A stretch of DNA of 64,000 nucleotides, from assembly GCA_914767715.1 (NCBI GenBank), contig OU612069.1, positions 18,907,387-18,971,386 of the forward strand, read 5' to 3'. The position numbers were made by a program, and so were the translations under genes. This document shows positions 44,190-55,880 of the stretch, piece after piece. Within the stretch, counting starts at the first letter, position 1; each line of letters begins with the position of its first letter. The DNA is from Membranipora membranacea. Its lineage: Eukaryota; Bryozoa; Gymnolaemata; Cheilostomatida; Membraniporidae. Below the pieces are notes generated by a model that saw only the letters and a list, made by a program, of their open reading frames with translations, did no database searches and was not told where the DNA came from.

Positions 44190-46015
44190 TTACCCCTTGC
44201 TTCAATGAGATACAGCCGAAACCTTCCAAAACTATTCCTGAAGCTAGCCACACTCATTCGGTTCCTAAACTGTCTAAACCGGTCACTGAGTTGCCCACAT
44301 TTGATGGCAGTGGACGGAGTGACTTGGCAACGTTTAGATTTTATTCGAGGAGTGTGCCCTTCTCAACAACTGGAATGGAGAGGTCATGAAGTCCATATGG
44401 TTAAAACAATGCCTGAAAGCTGCAGCTCGTGAGGCGGTATTGTTTGAAAAAGTAGCCAATTCTGATCATATTTTTCATATATTTGAAAACCGATATGGAT
44501 CTAAAATCCTCATGCAAAAATATGATGTGTTACTGGATCAACGCAAAAAGAGGCCAACTGAATCAATGTCTGGGCTAGGTAATGGCATAAGGAAAATGGT
44601 TGAGGTGGTATATGCAGTCTGATACAAAAACAAAAGCGAAGATTAGCATAAAGTACTTTAGAACTCAGCAGTTCAGGTCTTGATACTCTGGAAGAGATAG
44701 TAGAGGAGGCAGCAATGAGAGATGTTTTCTATGGGCAATATTCTCCACTGAAACCAACATTTCCACAGTCTGCACCATCTCCTCAAGTCTCACAGGTTAT
44801 CATAGAGCCTAACTCTCCTCCAACACATACATTACAGGCACCGGGTTCTGAAAAAGATGGATATCATAATGTACAAAAATCTCAGCAATCAAGGTGTGGT
44901 GCCAACTATTATTCATTTGTATGTCAACCATGTCGACATTGTGGTGGTGCCCATTATGTCAACCAATGTCCAGGAAACTCCAAGCCCATTCCCCAACAGT
45001 CCGCCAGGCAGTAAGTGGGAATGGGATTATGAATAAATCACCACCACATGAAAACAGAAAATGAACATATTATACAAAATAACCCTTTTGGTCAACAGTT
45101 ATCATGACTATTATGTCAGACAGTAACCCTACCACCGGTGAAACTCACAATGAGCGTAGTACAAGGGCTTATTTTGAATGATTACCACAGGGCCTACCTC
45201 GAATTGATGACTGTTTAGAGTCACTCAAAGGATCAAAATATTTTAGCACACTCTACGGTGCTAAAAAATCCCAATGTAGGGTTGACCATCATTCTCTGAT
45301 ATGGTTGTAAAACCTCAAAAACCCACAGGGGATACTATCATATGAATTTGATATTATAAAATCCCATTCTGACCTGTATAAGAGAAGACAAATCTATTTC
45401 CCACACTGATGTGAAACAATATTCACGTATTACCAGATATTATCTGTGGAAATTACCGAATATGAAACTGAGGGATGATTTACTAATGATTTTTGTCAAT
45501 AACACTGAAACATATCTCATTGTGGTACCGGAGTGCTTCCAAGCTAAACTGCTGGATGCTTTTCATGGGTTAGACCACGCTGGTATGGATAGGACTGAGT
45601 ATCGCTTAAAGCTGTATTATTTCTGGTATGCTTTGCAATCAAGTGTGAGAACATTTGTTCAATTATGTACCAGTTGCCAAAAAAGAAAACTCACCAGAGA
45701 CCCTGTCAGTCAACGCAACCTCAGTGTGGGTTCCTTGATGGACCAGGTTAGCCTAGATTTTGTAGGGCCACTAGCTACTACCCATAACGAACATTCATAT
45801 ATTCTGATCACGATAGAACACTTCTCTCGCTGGGCAGAGGCATATCCTCTTGCCCAGCCAGATGCTGATTCATGTGCTAAGAGTTTATTTAATGATATAT
45901 TCTCTAGATTCGGGTTCTGTAGAATTCTGCATTCTGATAAAGGTAGTGCCTTCATTTCTCAACTCATGAAAGAACTGAGTAACCTAGGACAATGCAAGCA
46001 GACATTTTTTAGCTA
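44190..46015 (+). mobile_element. Ty3/Gypsy-like retrotransposon remnant (gag to integrase)
   Basis: Gag capsid pieces in shifting frames at 44205-44622; a zinc knuckle CRHCGGAHYVNQC at about 44934-44972; an RT fragment near 45185 (GLPRIDDCLESLKGSKYFSTL region); an RNase H end near 45288 (VDHHSLIWL); then an integrase frame at 45411-46016 with the H2C2 site (H-DHAGMDRTEYRL, CTSCQKRK) and two of three catalytic acids (SLDFVGPL, LHSDKGSAF). The frame breaks before the catalytic Glu. Most of RT and RNase H is deleted. Confidence 0.8.
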
Positions 46016-46199
46016 GATATCATCCCATGGGGAATTCTACGGACATGTGTACAGGGTACTGACCTTGAATGGGATGAGCTGATTGACACCATCATGATGT
46101 TCTGATATGTTTTGTTACAGGTTGAGAATCTGTCGGTGGGGATAGTACAGATGGTAATCTAACCTCCCAACCTCGCTAAGTTATATCTATCTTTCTACA

Positions 46200-47215
46200 A
46201 AATGGGCTTCCATTGCGCTAAATGCACTTATATAACATCAGATTTCACCACGTTAACACACCACATGAACCACCACTACAACCAGCCAAAGACCAACATC
46301 GGAACTGAGAGGACAATACATGATTGATGGTTCCCAGAGTTCGAAGTCTGAAACTAATACTACCACGTCCACTGAAGCAGGAGTGCCGGGAAAGTCAGCT
46401 CGGCCAACCAGCCTTTTGCTGGAAGGATCTGCTAGAGACGCTGCCACAGCAACGGTGGCACTCAAAGGAGCAGATGTACAGACGGGTGTTATCAACCTCT
46501 ACGTCAAAGTTCGCTGCAACTGCAGCGGACGACAAACACCCGGTTCTAAAAAGAGGGCCACCACAACGGTGGTAACACCAACTTATGACAAGAAGGGGGA
46601 AGAGACTGACCCCAATAGCTCCTCAGAAGATTCCGATCATTATGATAAATTAGGAGTCATTTACCCTTTTACATCCTCTGTAAACCAAGTATATCAATGG
46701 TTGCTCGAGCTCATAGACATTCCTAGTCAGCTACGAGTCAACTTCTCAGCAGGGCTTTCAGAGGAGAAAAGGATCTTGGTGTGGCGGTCTGTTCATTCTG
46801 GAGCGCTAGGTATAGAGATTTCATGTGGAGGCTCTCATCCGGTTCCCTGAAAACGGGAGAAGTCCTAGCAAGATGGAATATACCTGGAGACAGTCACACA
46901 CCTTTTTGTAACTTGTAAAGAACTGCAGCCAGCCCGCGACCTCCTGGCCTGGTATGCACAACGGTTTTTGATATGGAGATAGATACAGCAAGGGAGCTTT
47001 CTATGTTGAGTGGAGTATTTTCCGATCGAGGTGGGCACAATGAAGGAGAACGCCGACTTCGGCATCTTGTTGTGGCACTCAACAAGGATATATGGGACAT
47101 GAGGTGCCGTATAATTTTCGACAGTGAGGTTTTTATGTTCAATGTTCTAAGAATGAGACTTTGGTCTGCTGTTAAAGCCTTTTTCAGCAATATCATCGGA
47201 GAGAATGAGTAATTT
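46200..47215 (+). mobile_element. Second non-LTR retrotransposon remnant with C2H2 finger
   Basis: Begins with a C2H2 zinc finger FHCAKCTYITSDFTTLTHH at about 46209-46280, then polar sequence (46320-46850), and ends in frame pieces (TFL-V-TCKE region and 46973-47212, HLVVALNKDIWDMRCRIIFD) that look like the zinc-ribbon end of a LINE ORF2. The RT core is absent. An N-terminal C2H2 finger occurs in R2/NeSL-type and some other LINE clades; the assignment is tentative. Confidence 0.45.
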
Positions 47216-47540
47216 TTTATGATTGATTGTTATCATGCATCAATAGAGATTCGTTTTTGTTTTCTTCTCTCATGGTTTTTTTTCCAGCAGCCACTCTCAA
47301 TGACTGATCCTTAATTTGCTTTTGTTGCCATCTCTTTGGTGAGCCACGGGACAACCTTTTCTGCCGCTAGTGTGTGTTCAGGCAATCGCTGTCTGCAGGA
47401 GAATTTGTGGTGAGTCGGTCACAGCATACCTAGCAAAACCTAATACCATACACAAACCTTAATCAAATATCATCTCACTAATTTTCCTGCCTTTCACAAA
47501 CATTATTCACGTGGCTCAGTAGACAGTTGAAGAGGGCGAT

Positions 47541-47840
47541 ATGGGTTCAATCAACATGTCCAGTCTAGTGTTGTGTTTTTTGTCTATGGCACATGTCCTC
47601 AACTACTGTAAAGCACCTGCAGGAAGTACCGACATTCAAGTTATAAAACTCTCTGAAGATTACAGATTTGAAGGGGTCTTTTATTTTGGTGGGTCTAATA
47701 AAAATATACTCATCAGAACCAGTCTTTCAGGTCTGATAGATGACAACCCAACAGTGGATTATGCTGACTGGACAGTGAGACAGAGTCGTGGGGGTCTTTT
47801 CTATATATCTGATAGGTTTTTAACTTCCTTATTACTGTAG
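47541..47840 (+). CDS. Small open frame with a possible signal peptide, unrecognised
   Basis: ATG frame of 99 codons. Residues 6-22 (MSSLVLCFLSMAHVLN) are hydrophobic and followed by CKAPAG, compatible with a secretion signal. The rest (LSEDYRFEGVFYFGG, NPTVDYADWTVRQS) looks like folded protein but matches nothing I know. It could be a first exon of a secreted protein or a piece of a retroelement ORF. Confidence 0.3.
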   Translation: MGSINMSSLVLCFLSMAHVLNYCKAPAGSTDIQVIKLSEDYRFEGVFYFGGSNKNILIRTSLSGLIDDNPTVDYADWTVRQSRGGLFYISDRFLTSLLL

Positions 47841-49256
47841 AACAGTATGCTCAGCATATTTTATATTGTGGAACTTTTGGTAATCCCTCACTGCTTGCAA
47901 ACATTTTAAATTCTCTCATGAATTCCGATGAGATTGAAACTCAATAGAATAACCTTTCTGTCTCATCGAATTGGCAGTAGGACTTTTATGATACTAAAGA
48001 GGCAATACCTTAAAGGTCTGCTTTTGGAGAAGTGACCGCTCGTCATGGGGAAACAAATATGATGAACAAGGTAAAATAACTTATGAAAAATTCTGTGTCG
48101 GCGTGCATGTTTATTACTTCTTAGCAAGAGGCTCGGTTTTTGCTTTGTGAATTCTAGACGGTTACAGAGAATGGGCTTGAGTTCATCTCTTTCGACTGGA
48201 GTAAAAGGTTCATAATAATGAAGAGGAACAATAAAATTGAAGAGGTTAGTCGATGCGGAATCTCATTTTGTGCAGTTGCTAGAAAACCAAAACTGTGAAT
48301 TAGTTTCAACACATAAAATTGGATCACAGTATTCTTAATATATATATATATATGTTTTGGGATGGACATTTTTATTTATGAATATATTTTTTTGATGCAA
48401 GAAGAAATTTAAAAGACCAGTTAATTAAGGTAATTAGCATTTATTATTAAATGTGTAGCTGGACACATTGGATCAAATTATATCCTACTTCTTTTATTCA
48501 ACCCTGGTTTGTCAACGCATTTATAAATCATTATAGTTCATAGTTAGTTAACCGGAACCATTGACAGCATAGTGTCAAGGGTTAATCACATACTGTTTAC
48601 CTATTTTAACAACAGGAAACCAAAGGAACCACAGGACCGTTTTAATAGACCAATTCTGGCGCCAGTCATTGGGACTTTGGGGTTGTGAACTTGCACGGGC
48701 GGGCCGGGGTACCCTGCTTGGGATTGGTGGGAGTGATGAGGTGATCCCGGGTGGCCAATGGGGAGCAGCAATTCCTGCACTGTGACCTTGTTAGGGTGGT
48801 TGTCATTGATGCCTGTTCAGTAGAATTTTGTCAGCCACTGATATAACATCATATCTTCATGTACATTTTCTACCTTACAATTTCACATCGAAAAGCAAGC
48901 AAGAGGACAAAGGTCAGTAATACTTTTAATTAATCCTACAATTACAATAATAACTGTCCTTTTGTGTACATTATAGGCATGTATAAGTTTACTGTCGGCA
49001 AAGTCCACGCAATTTATGTAGCATAGCTGTCTATTTTATCCTCATGTTATTTACACATATTATATAATCCGCACAACTTTATTGTAGACTTCACGGTGTC
49101 TCCTATTAAAAATGCATCAGTAAAGTACAACTCCGCAATGCTTGCCTAGGTCACTAGCAGACCTTTAAATTGCTATAGTGAAGTCTTTACTTACAACGAA
49201 GGATGATTTGTACACGTAAGAGAAGAAAAGTTCTGAAGTGATATAGTAAGCTTTTC
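47841..49256. other. Gene-free stretch upstream of the minisatellite
   Basis: AT-rich, with a TA microsatellite at about 48340-48352 and a GC-rich block at 48650-48800. It may include the LTR or leader of the BEL/Pao element downstream, but no second LTR copy is in the window to prove it. Confidence 0.4.
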
Positions 49257-49640
49257 CAACAGAAACGGAGACGCTAATAGGCCTCCACCCCAACAGAGCC
49301 GGAGACGCTATTAGGCCTCCACCCCAACAGAAACGGAGACGCTATTAGGCCTCCACTACAACAGAGACAGAGACGCTATTAGGCCTCCACCCCAACAGAA
49401 ACGGAGACGCTATTAGGCCTCCACCCCAACAGAAACGGAGACGCTATTAGGCCTCCACCACAACAGAAACGGAGACGCTATTAGGCCTCCACCCCAACAG
49501 AAACGGAGATGCTATTAGGCCTCCACCCCAACAGAAACGGAGACGCTATTAGGCCTCCACCCCAACAGAAACGGAGACGCTATTAGGCCTCCACCCCGAC
49601 AGAAACGGAGACGCTATTAGGCCTCCACCCCAACAGAAAC
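49257..49640 (+). repeat. 34-bp minisatellite, about 11 copies
   Basis: Tandem units of CAACAGAAACGGAGACGCTA followed by TTAGGCCTCCACCC, period 34. Most copies are identical or differ at one to three positions. The array is GC-richer than its surroundings. A period not divisible by 3 and stops in most frames argue against coding. Confidence 0.95.
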
Positions 49641-50389
49641 GGTTATAGCGAAACTTTGCTGTGAAATCTAACATCGCATCCGCACAACGCACCCAACACT
49701 TCATCTTCACCGATCGATACATACGCCAAGTATAAGTGAAAAGCCCAGGAAATAGGTAGATAAGTACTATTTTACCTAGTTCTAAGCCTTTTCGAGTTTT
49801 TAGATCAACCATAATCAATCAATCTTGACACACACTAGAACTTTCAGTTCGAAAGCAACTGTAAATTGTGTAGCCAGCAACCTTTGACTGGAAGTCATCT
49901 GAGAGATCTGCAGTAATACTTTTTATTCATTAAACCATTCAGAACCTTAAATTTTTCCTCACTTTTTGATCCTGTAAACTGAACAGGTACCAAGTCCTAT
50001 CCACTGTAGCAGGGTCACAAGTTGTGGGGGCTGCGGCTAACGGTTTGTCCATTCGGGGTCCGTTTGTTGCGCCTATTATTTCCCCTGTGGGTTGGTCCGG
50101 GATTGTGCGTGTTGTTCACAACCTCATAGCCTTAGGGCGCTGCGCATGGTTTATCATTAATGAAATTAGCTTCAGCTTGTTTTGTTGCTCACACATTGTG
50201 GTTGCCTGTCACACTGCGTTATTATTGTTTACACTAGTTCATCAATTACATCCACAGTTTTGTATGACAATTGCCTTCACGTAACCACTGTTTTTTGTGT
50301 AAGTAATTATAGCAATGCCTTTGTGCAAATATCTAGTAAATTAGTAGTTGTCTGCTCATTATATCATTTTGTAATAAGTCCTGCTCATT
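49641..50389. other. Leader between minisatellite and BEL/Pao gag
   Basis: No exon seen. Probably contains the 5' LTR end and primer site of the BEL/Pao element, but neither boundary can be placed. Confidence 0.3.
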
Positions 50390-52651
50390 ATGGCTTCTAA
50401 TAATGAAAGTCTTATTGATTTTGAGAATGAGTCTGAAGACAATACCCAGCCACCTCAAAACAAATCTCAAGATGGAAAAACCAAAATAGAATCTAAACAA
50501 AGAAGTGGTAGTAGTAACAGTGATGTAAAAGTATCATCTAAACCTGTGCGTGCTGTTAAGGTTTCACATATTGGTATAGAAAGCCAAAAGAATGAGTTAG
50601 CGTTTTCTTTGTATAGTGCTATCAATAAAGAGTTAAGGGCTGTGGACACCGTTTTCAAAAGGTGCTTTGGTCATGATGTTGCTATCGAAGAATTTGACAC
50701 ATGTTTACGTGATATTGATGTGAAAGCAGAGTCAATTACATCTAACTATGCCAAGTTGTCCCAGTTGTCCGAGAATAAAGTCGAGAAGAATCTACAACAG
50801 TATTTTGAGTTCGTTGTGAGCGAAGTCGGCAATATTACAGAAAAAATAACACAGAGAAAGACTGAACTGACCGAACAAGATGAGAAAGAGAAGAGAAAAG
50901 ATGAAGAGCTGAGGATCATGGAGGAGGAATTAGAACGGAAAAAGAAACTCAAGGAAGAAGAGCTGCAAAAGCTTGCGGAATACATTGAGCAGCGTAAGAA
51001 GACGAGTCAACCTCAGTCTTTACCAACAAAAGACTCTGCAGCCGATATATCGGCTACAATCGTGCACCAAAAGCAAGACAAGTCAGACCAGGCCGCAGCA
51101 CACAGGCTAATCCAGTCAACACCAATAGGATCATCAATTCCCATTTCTCCAAAACCTGTACAAGAAATTACAGCAACTCCAATGATCAGAGGTACTCGAC
51201 TCCTTGAAAAACTAGACTCTTTCACTATGGAGGACTGCCCAAAACCACAAGTTAACCCCTCTCCACCAGACAACAACATCCGTCAGCTCACCATGGACCT
51301 AGTGCAGGGGCTCAAGAGGAACAGACAAACTGATATCGAACCAGAGGTGTTCTCAGGGAATCCTTTGGAATTTGCCGACTGGGAATGTGATCTCGATAGT
51401 TATTTGTCATCAATGGCCATAGGAAGCGGTGCTGAAAAGATACGTTACCTGAAGAAATATGTAAGTGGCCATGCAAGAGAATGCATCATTGGCCAAGTCC
51501 TGATACGATCAGATGAAAGCTACCAGCAAGCTCGGTTAAAGTTGAAAGCCCGGTTTGGCAACAAGCTCGATGTAGCACGGTCAATGAGAAGCAAGCTCAG
51601 CAATTGGCCAAAGATTCCACTAAACGATCCAACAGCTCTCCAGAGGTACGCCGATTACTTGGAAAACTGTAAAAATGGTATGAGTACCGTTCCGGGCCTA
51701 TCAATACTAGACGATCCACAAATAAATGAGAAAATGGCTGGCATATTGCCAGACTGGACCAGGAGAAAGTGGGCTACCAAAGTGTACCAAGCCCAAAAGA
51801 ATGAGATGCGGTATCCTAACTTTGCTGAGTTTTCAGCATTTATCAACGAGGAAGCAGAGATGGCCTCACTTCCCATACTGCAAAATAAGCAGCAATCCAC
51901 CCAAGGACCTACCAACACTCGTTCGTACGGAGGTTCGCCACAACAAAGACGAGGTCAAGTCGCTCGGGCTTTCGAAACTAACAACAGCTATACCCAACAA
52001 AAGTGCTTGTTCTGCGAAGAATTTCATCCCACTGCAGATTGCTTCAGGCTCGCAGAGAAACCTTATGGTCAAAGGATGGAGTTCCTGCAGAACAAAAGGC
52101 TATGTTTCTCATGTGTGGAAACCGGTCACAGTTCAAAAGAGTGCTCTGAGAAGGGTAAGTATATCTGTAAAAAGTGCAGAAAGCCAGGACACCCAACATG
52201 TTTACATAAAAGGAAGGAAGACTGGGATGATGAGCGCTATTGGCAACCACGTTTCCCGCGTCAACAAACACTTATCACACCGGATCAACACAGACCAACA
52301 GATCAACACTTCATGGAGCTCCCCACAACAAGTCCAGCAAACCCTCCAATGCACAATGTTGCAAGGGAATCACCTCAGCCAGCTGAACAGCTGAACGATC
52401 AAGCCACCAAGCTCTCAGCCATGAACACAAGAATTCCCTCTCATACAAAGTTATTCAATATGGGAATGCCGGTATATGTGTCATCTACCGCTAATCCGGG
52501 TACAAATGTACTGGTACACGCTATCCTTGATTCAGCATCAACCCACTCAACCCAATTATCTTACATATCCATTGACTTAAATTTCATACCAATTTTTCCA
52601 TTAGAAACAATGATTTCAATACCCTGCCAATGCATGATTTCACTGCACTAA
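50390..52651 (+). CDS. BEL/Pao retrotransposon Gag and start of protease
   Basis: One frame of 753 codons from ATG 50390. After a disordered, charged N-terminus with a coiled coil (about residues 155-205), residues about 300-500 match the DUF1759 capsid family of BEL/Pao elements (FSGNPLEFADWECDLDSYL; LKARFGNKLDVAR). A zinc-binding region (KCLFCEEFHPTADC, CFSCVETGHSSKEC, CKKCRKPGHPTC) follows, then the start of the BEL-type aspartic protease (VHAILDSASTHST). The frame stops about 25 residues after that motif and no RT, RNase H or integrase follows in the window, so the element is truncated or broken. This long frame is well preserved compared with the other remnants. Confidence 0.85.
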   Translation: MASNNESLIDFENESEDNTQPPQNKSQDGKTKIESKQRSGSSNSDVKVSSKPVRAVKVSHIGIESQKNELAFSLYSAINKELRAVDTVFKRCFGHDVAIEEFDTCLRDIDVKAESITSNYAKLSQLSENKVEKNLQQYFEFVVSEVGNITEKITQRKTELTEQDEKEKRKDEELRIMEEELERKKKLKEEELQKLAEYIEQRKKTSQPQSLPTKDSAADISATIVHQKQDKSDQAAAHRLIQSTPIGSSIPISPKPVQEITATPMIRGTRLLEKLDSFTMEDCPKPQVNPSPPDNNIRQLTMDLVQGLKRNRQTDIEPEVFSGNPLEFADWECDLDSYLSSMAIGSGAEKIRYLKKYVSGHARECIIGQVLIRSDESYQQARLKLKARFGNKLDVARSMRSKLSNWPKIPLNDPTALQRYADYLENCKNGMSTVPGLSILDDPQINEKMAGILPDWTRRKWATKVYQAQKNEMRYPNFAEFSAFINEEAEMASLPILQNKQQSTQGPTNTRSYGGSPQQRRGQVARAFETNNSYTQQKCLFCEEFHPTADCFRLAEKPYGQRMEFLQNKRLCFSCVETGHSSKECSEKGKYICKKCRKPGHPTCLHKRKEDWDDERYWQPRFPRQQTLITPDQHRPTDQHFMELPTTSPANPPMHNVARESPQPAEQLNDQATKLSAMNTRIPSHTKLFNMGMPVYVSSTANPGTNVLVHAILDSASTHSTQLSYISIDLNFIPIFPLETMISIPCQCMISLH

Positions 52652-53095
52652 ATCCAGAGATTCAGTTTTGGGAAATTTCATCATTAAATATCCAGCACCA
52701 CCAATTAGAACATGTAAGATCTGTAGTCCTTTACTACAAAATCAGAATTATTCTGATACTACTCTGATATTATTCTGATATTATTATTCTGACTTATATG
52801 AATAATATTTTGTATCGATCTCAATATCGATACTCAGGTTGCCTTATTATACGCAGCAATTTGGAAAATAGCCTCTCCTTAGATTGTGTTCATGATGTGC
52901 CTGTAACCCGATTCATCATAAGCTCTGTAAATTATAGCACCATAGTACTGTTATGTTTTTGGATAACAAAGAGTAACTACCAGGCAACAGTTTCATCATT
53001 TTCTCAAGAGTAAATATATGCCTAATTCTGGAAGAGTTCATTGTCAGTTGAAATTTTATACCTTATGTCATGGACCGTGGTATTCTATATTTCAG

Positions 53096-53738
53096 ATGGT
53101 ACTAAATTCTTCACACCCCAGACATCATTCCAGGATCAAGGACCAGAGGTAACAGGAGCGGGTGAGTCTTACTGCATAAATCAGCCCAAGTGAAAACTAG
53201 GAAAAACTTGAATTTTTTCATATAATTTAGATTAATTTGCACTTATATTGAGCCATTTTTATCAAATGTTTAGTCTTAACAATAATTTTACAGCTGTGCT
53301 CAAGATTAATTTCTATTCAATATCTCATTTAACATCAATATAATTGAAACTATTACAAAAATTTTTTTATATTTTATTTTAGTTACACTGTCACTCACCT
53401 TTTCAGATGTGTGCGACAGTATAATGAGCGAGCGGAGCAAAGAAAACGAGCATACGAATACCATCAAGAACCAGTTTCAAAATAGTCCTATTGTTTGCCT
53501 GGATCTTGAGGATGAATTCGAACAGGTAATGATAGAGGATTTAAAATTGCGACAAGCTAAAAAACAACCGTTGACCAAAAACATCAGCAGCCAACTATCA
53601 AAAATTGTAAAGATACTTTACAATTCACTTGATAGAAGCGAGAAATGCATCATAACCAAAGGCTTCACAAGTGTCGCCAATCTAGGCATAAAGAGCAAAT
53701 TGATAAATACAATTAAAAACAGACCCGTCCTTCTATAA
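53096..53738 (+). CDS. Two 3'-terminal exons of an unrecognised gene
   Basis: Exons 53096-53161 and 53407-53738 (stop TAA) join in phase. The product reads GTKFFTPQTSFQDQ, then DSIMSERSKENEHTNTI, an acidic LDLEDEFEQV, and a Lys-rich helical tail (KKQPLTKNISSQLSKIV). The second exon begins with the same VCDSIMSER block found again at 54986, and its tail region is duplicated at 59430. Earlier exons were not found. No family recognised. Confidence 0.5.
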
Positions 53739-54985
53739 TTGGGAATTGAACATTGCCTCCACGCTAGGTACACAAACAGGAAGAGAAAGGAGGGCAAAAA
53801 GGAAAACGCTTCATTTATAAATTATAATCGACGCTTTGCACTAACCACATTGTTTTTGAAGCACGGCGTAAAGCAAGCCGTGATCACAACATACACATAG
53901 ACATAAGAGATAAGATGACCACTGTTGTTATGTTTGACTATGAGGATGGCTTAAGAGCTTCCTGAAGTAAGTTATGCAATGTTAGACCTTGATATCCACA
54001 TAAAATATCGCAAACTTACGTGGAGACAAACTGAGCAATAACTTATCCATATAATGATGCATCAAATCCAACACACCCCTACAGCTAATTGGATAATCAG
54101 ACCAGAAAGATCAAAATGATAATATCTTTCCTGCCATTATGCATGTAGCTGCTCGCCAAGGAAATAGACTAGCTCGTTGATGGAAACTTCATCATGGCTT
54201 CTCGTTACATTTAACAATTGTTCGGCATCAGAATGATGTCACTTAAAGGCATGACAGCAGCGCACTGTATCATGCAGTGAAAGAGCAGAGTATCATACAC
54301 TGAGCTACTATGGACAATAGTTGATATTTGTGTGAATGGTTGCCACAATCATCATTCAACGGGGAGGTCTCAGCTGTGGTGCCTGAATTATGATGTATTG
54401 GAATGCTATAATGAAAACAATGACTGTGTAAAATGTTTTATGGTAAACTAGAGAAATTTGGTTGCATTATTTAGAGAAAAAAAAGATCAACTTAGGCCAA
54501 GGAGCAAGAAAATGCGGCAAGCCACATCATGAGCGAGCCTGTTTAATTTAAACTCTAATGATAAGTTAAGTCGTTTATGGTAATTCATCCGTGAAATATT
54601 TTGAGCTTAATTTGCTCTACATGTAAGCAGTAACAGAAGAGACTGATTATTATCTTATGTACATATAGAGTGATATTCAGTGGGCAGATAATGCAAGTTT
54701 CACTTCCTCTACAACCGGATGTAGTTGAAGGTGGAAATTTCCCTATTATAATTATTTAAAAAGCATTTTTATGTTCAGTTCATTGATTTATACCAAAACA
54801 TTCCTTTCGGAGTATTATCCAGTCAAAGATACTGTCAGGAGACCTAATGTGGAACAGATTCTTCAACTCGCTCAACAAAACAGATATAAGTCTCATATAC
54901 CAGAGGAGTATGCAGCTCGTGGTTATGTAATTCAGAGCTTCCAAATTACAACCGCGAGCTATGAAGCCAGCACACATCTTTTTAG

Positions 54986-55072
54986 ATGAGTGCGACAGTA
55001 TCATGAGTGAGCGAACCAAAGGGACTGAACACACCAACACAATAAAGAATCAGTTGCTGATAGAGATGAGTG
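54986..55072 (+). CDS. Duplicate exon related to 53407-53738
   Basis: After a CTTTTTAG acceptor, 28 codons read ECDSIMSERTKGTEHTNTI and end at a GTAAGT donor. They are clearly homologous to the start of exon 53407, which runs on to a stop instead of splicing. This looks like a tandem exon duplication or alternative exon. The donor phase does not match the next exon found (55382), so the link is unproven. Confidence 0.45.
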
Positions 55073-55381
55073 GTAAGTGTAGGCTTAATTTCATTTCAAT
55101 TTTCTGCAGATGAAATAGTGAAATATAATATCCCTCCAGCCTCCCTTGCAAAGTTCTGGTAACATTCATTTAATCTGCCATGAAGTTGATGAAGTTAATA
55201 ACCCAAACAAAGCACATTGCTGCAGCTGCTCCTGTACATATATTTTGCGTAAATCTATATATATATGACAATAATAAAGACGAAAATAATTTTTTATATT
55301 ATTTCAACGTATATAATGAGAATTTTTTATAATCCATTTTTTAAATATCTTAAATATTTACAATCTGCCACTATTTTTCAG

Positions 55382-55647
55382 CTATGATTATGTGATGGTG
55401 AAGAGTTCTCACGAACCAGCATGGGAGGAATGGGACTTAATGACAGAGCAGTATGTAAACAATCCTTGCCAATGTATGTCAGTGCCACTGATCAGGAATG
55501 ACTTCAGAGGGATAGCTCAGTCAATGAAAGATCAGATTATCAGGAATCTGCTTCCTCTCACTAGGCGTCAGCCTGGAGGTGAGGAAAAGGTCCGGTTTTT
55601 GGAGGATCTTCAAGATGACGAGACAGGTCAAGTCAAAAGTACTGTTG
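55382..55647 (+). CDS. Internal exon of an unrecognised gene
   Basis: Acceptor TTTTTCAG, 88 codons, donor GTAAGG. The sequence is dense and protein-like (HEPAWEEWDLMTEQYV, CQCMSVPLIRNDFRG, PGGEEKVRFLEDLQDDETG). Its 3' half is duplicated in degenerate form at 61335-61430. No family recognised. Confidence 0.5.
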
Positions 55648-55880
55648 GTAAGGTCTATAATGCCAAAGGGTGAAGCGCAACCAGCACTGCCAGCAGCGGT
55701 GATTAGTATATTCCCTAGCACTGGATTTTCTTTCCTCTCTCATGTCCCAGGTAACTTTCTGATAACACCAATGACCGACATGTAAAGCATTCTGACTATC
55801 TGCTAAGTTAAGTGTTTTAGTATTACTAAAAGATCCTCACATAGGACTTTAAATACAACAAAGTTTACACTTTATTTTAG

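Noticed and set aside
49257-49640. Possible CRISPR array
   Set aside because: The 34-bp units are directly abutting with no unique spacers, and the window is eukaryotic; it is a minisatellite.
49549-49818. Minus-strand open frame of 89 codons
   Set aside because: It runs through the minisatellite and gives repeat-derived, non-protein-like sequence.
51726-52394. Plus-strand frame of 222 codons
   Set aside because: Out-of-frame shadow of the BEL/Pao gag, which has clear domain matches in its own frame.
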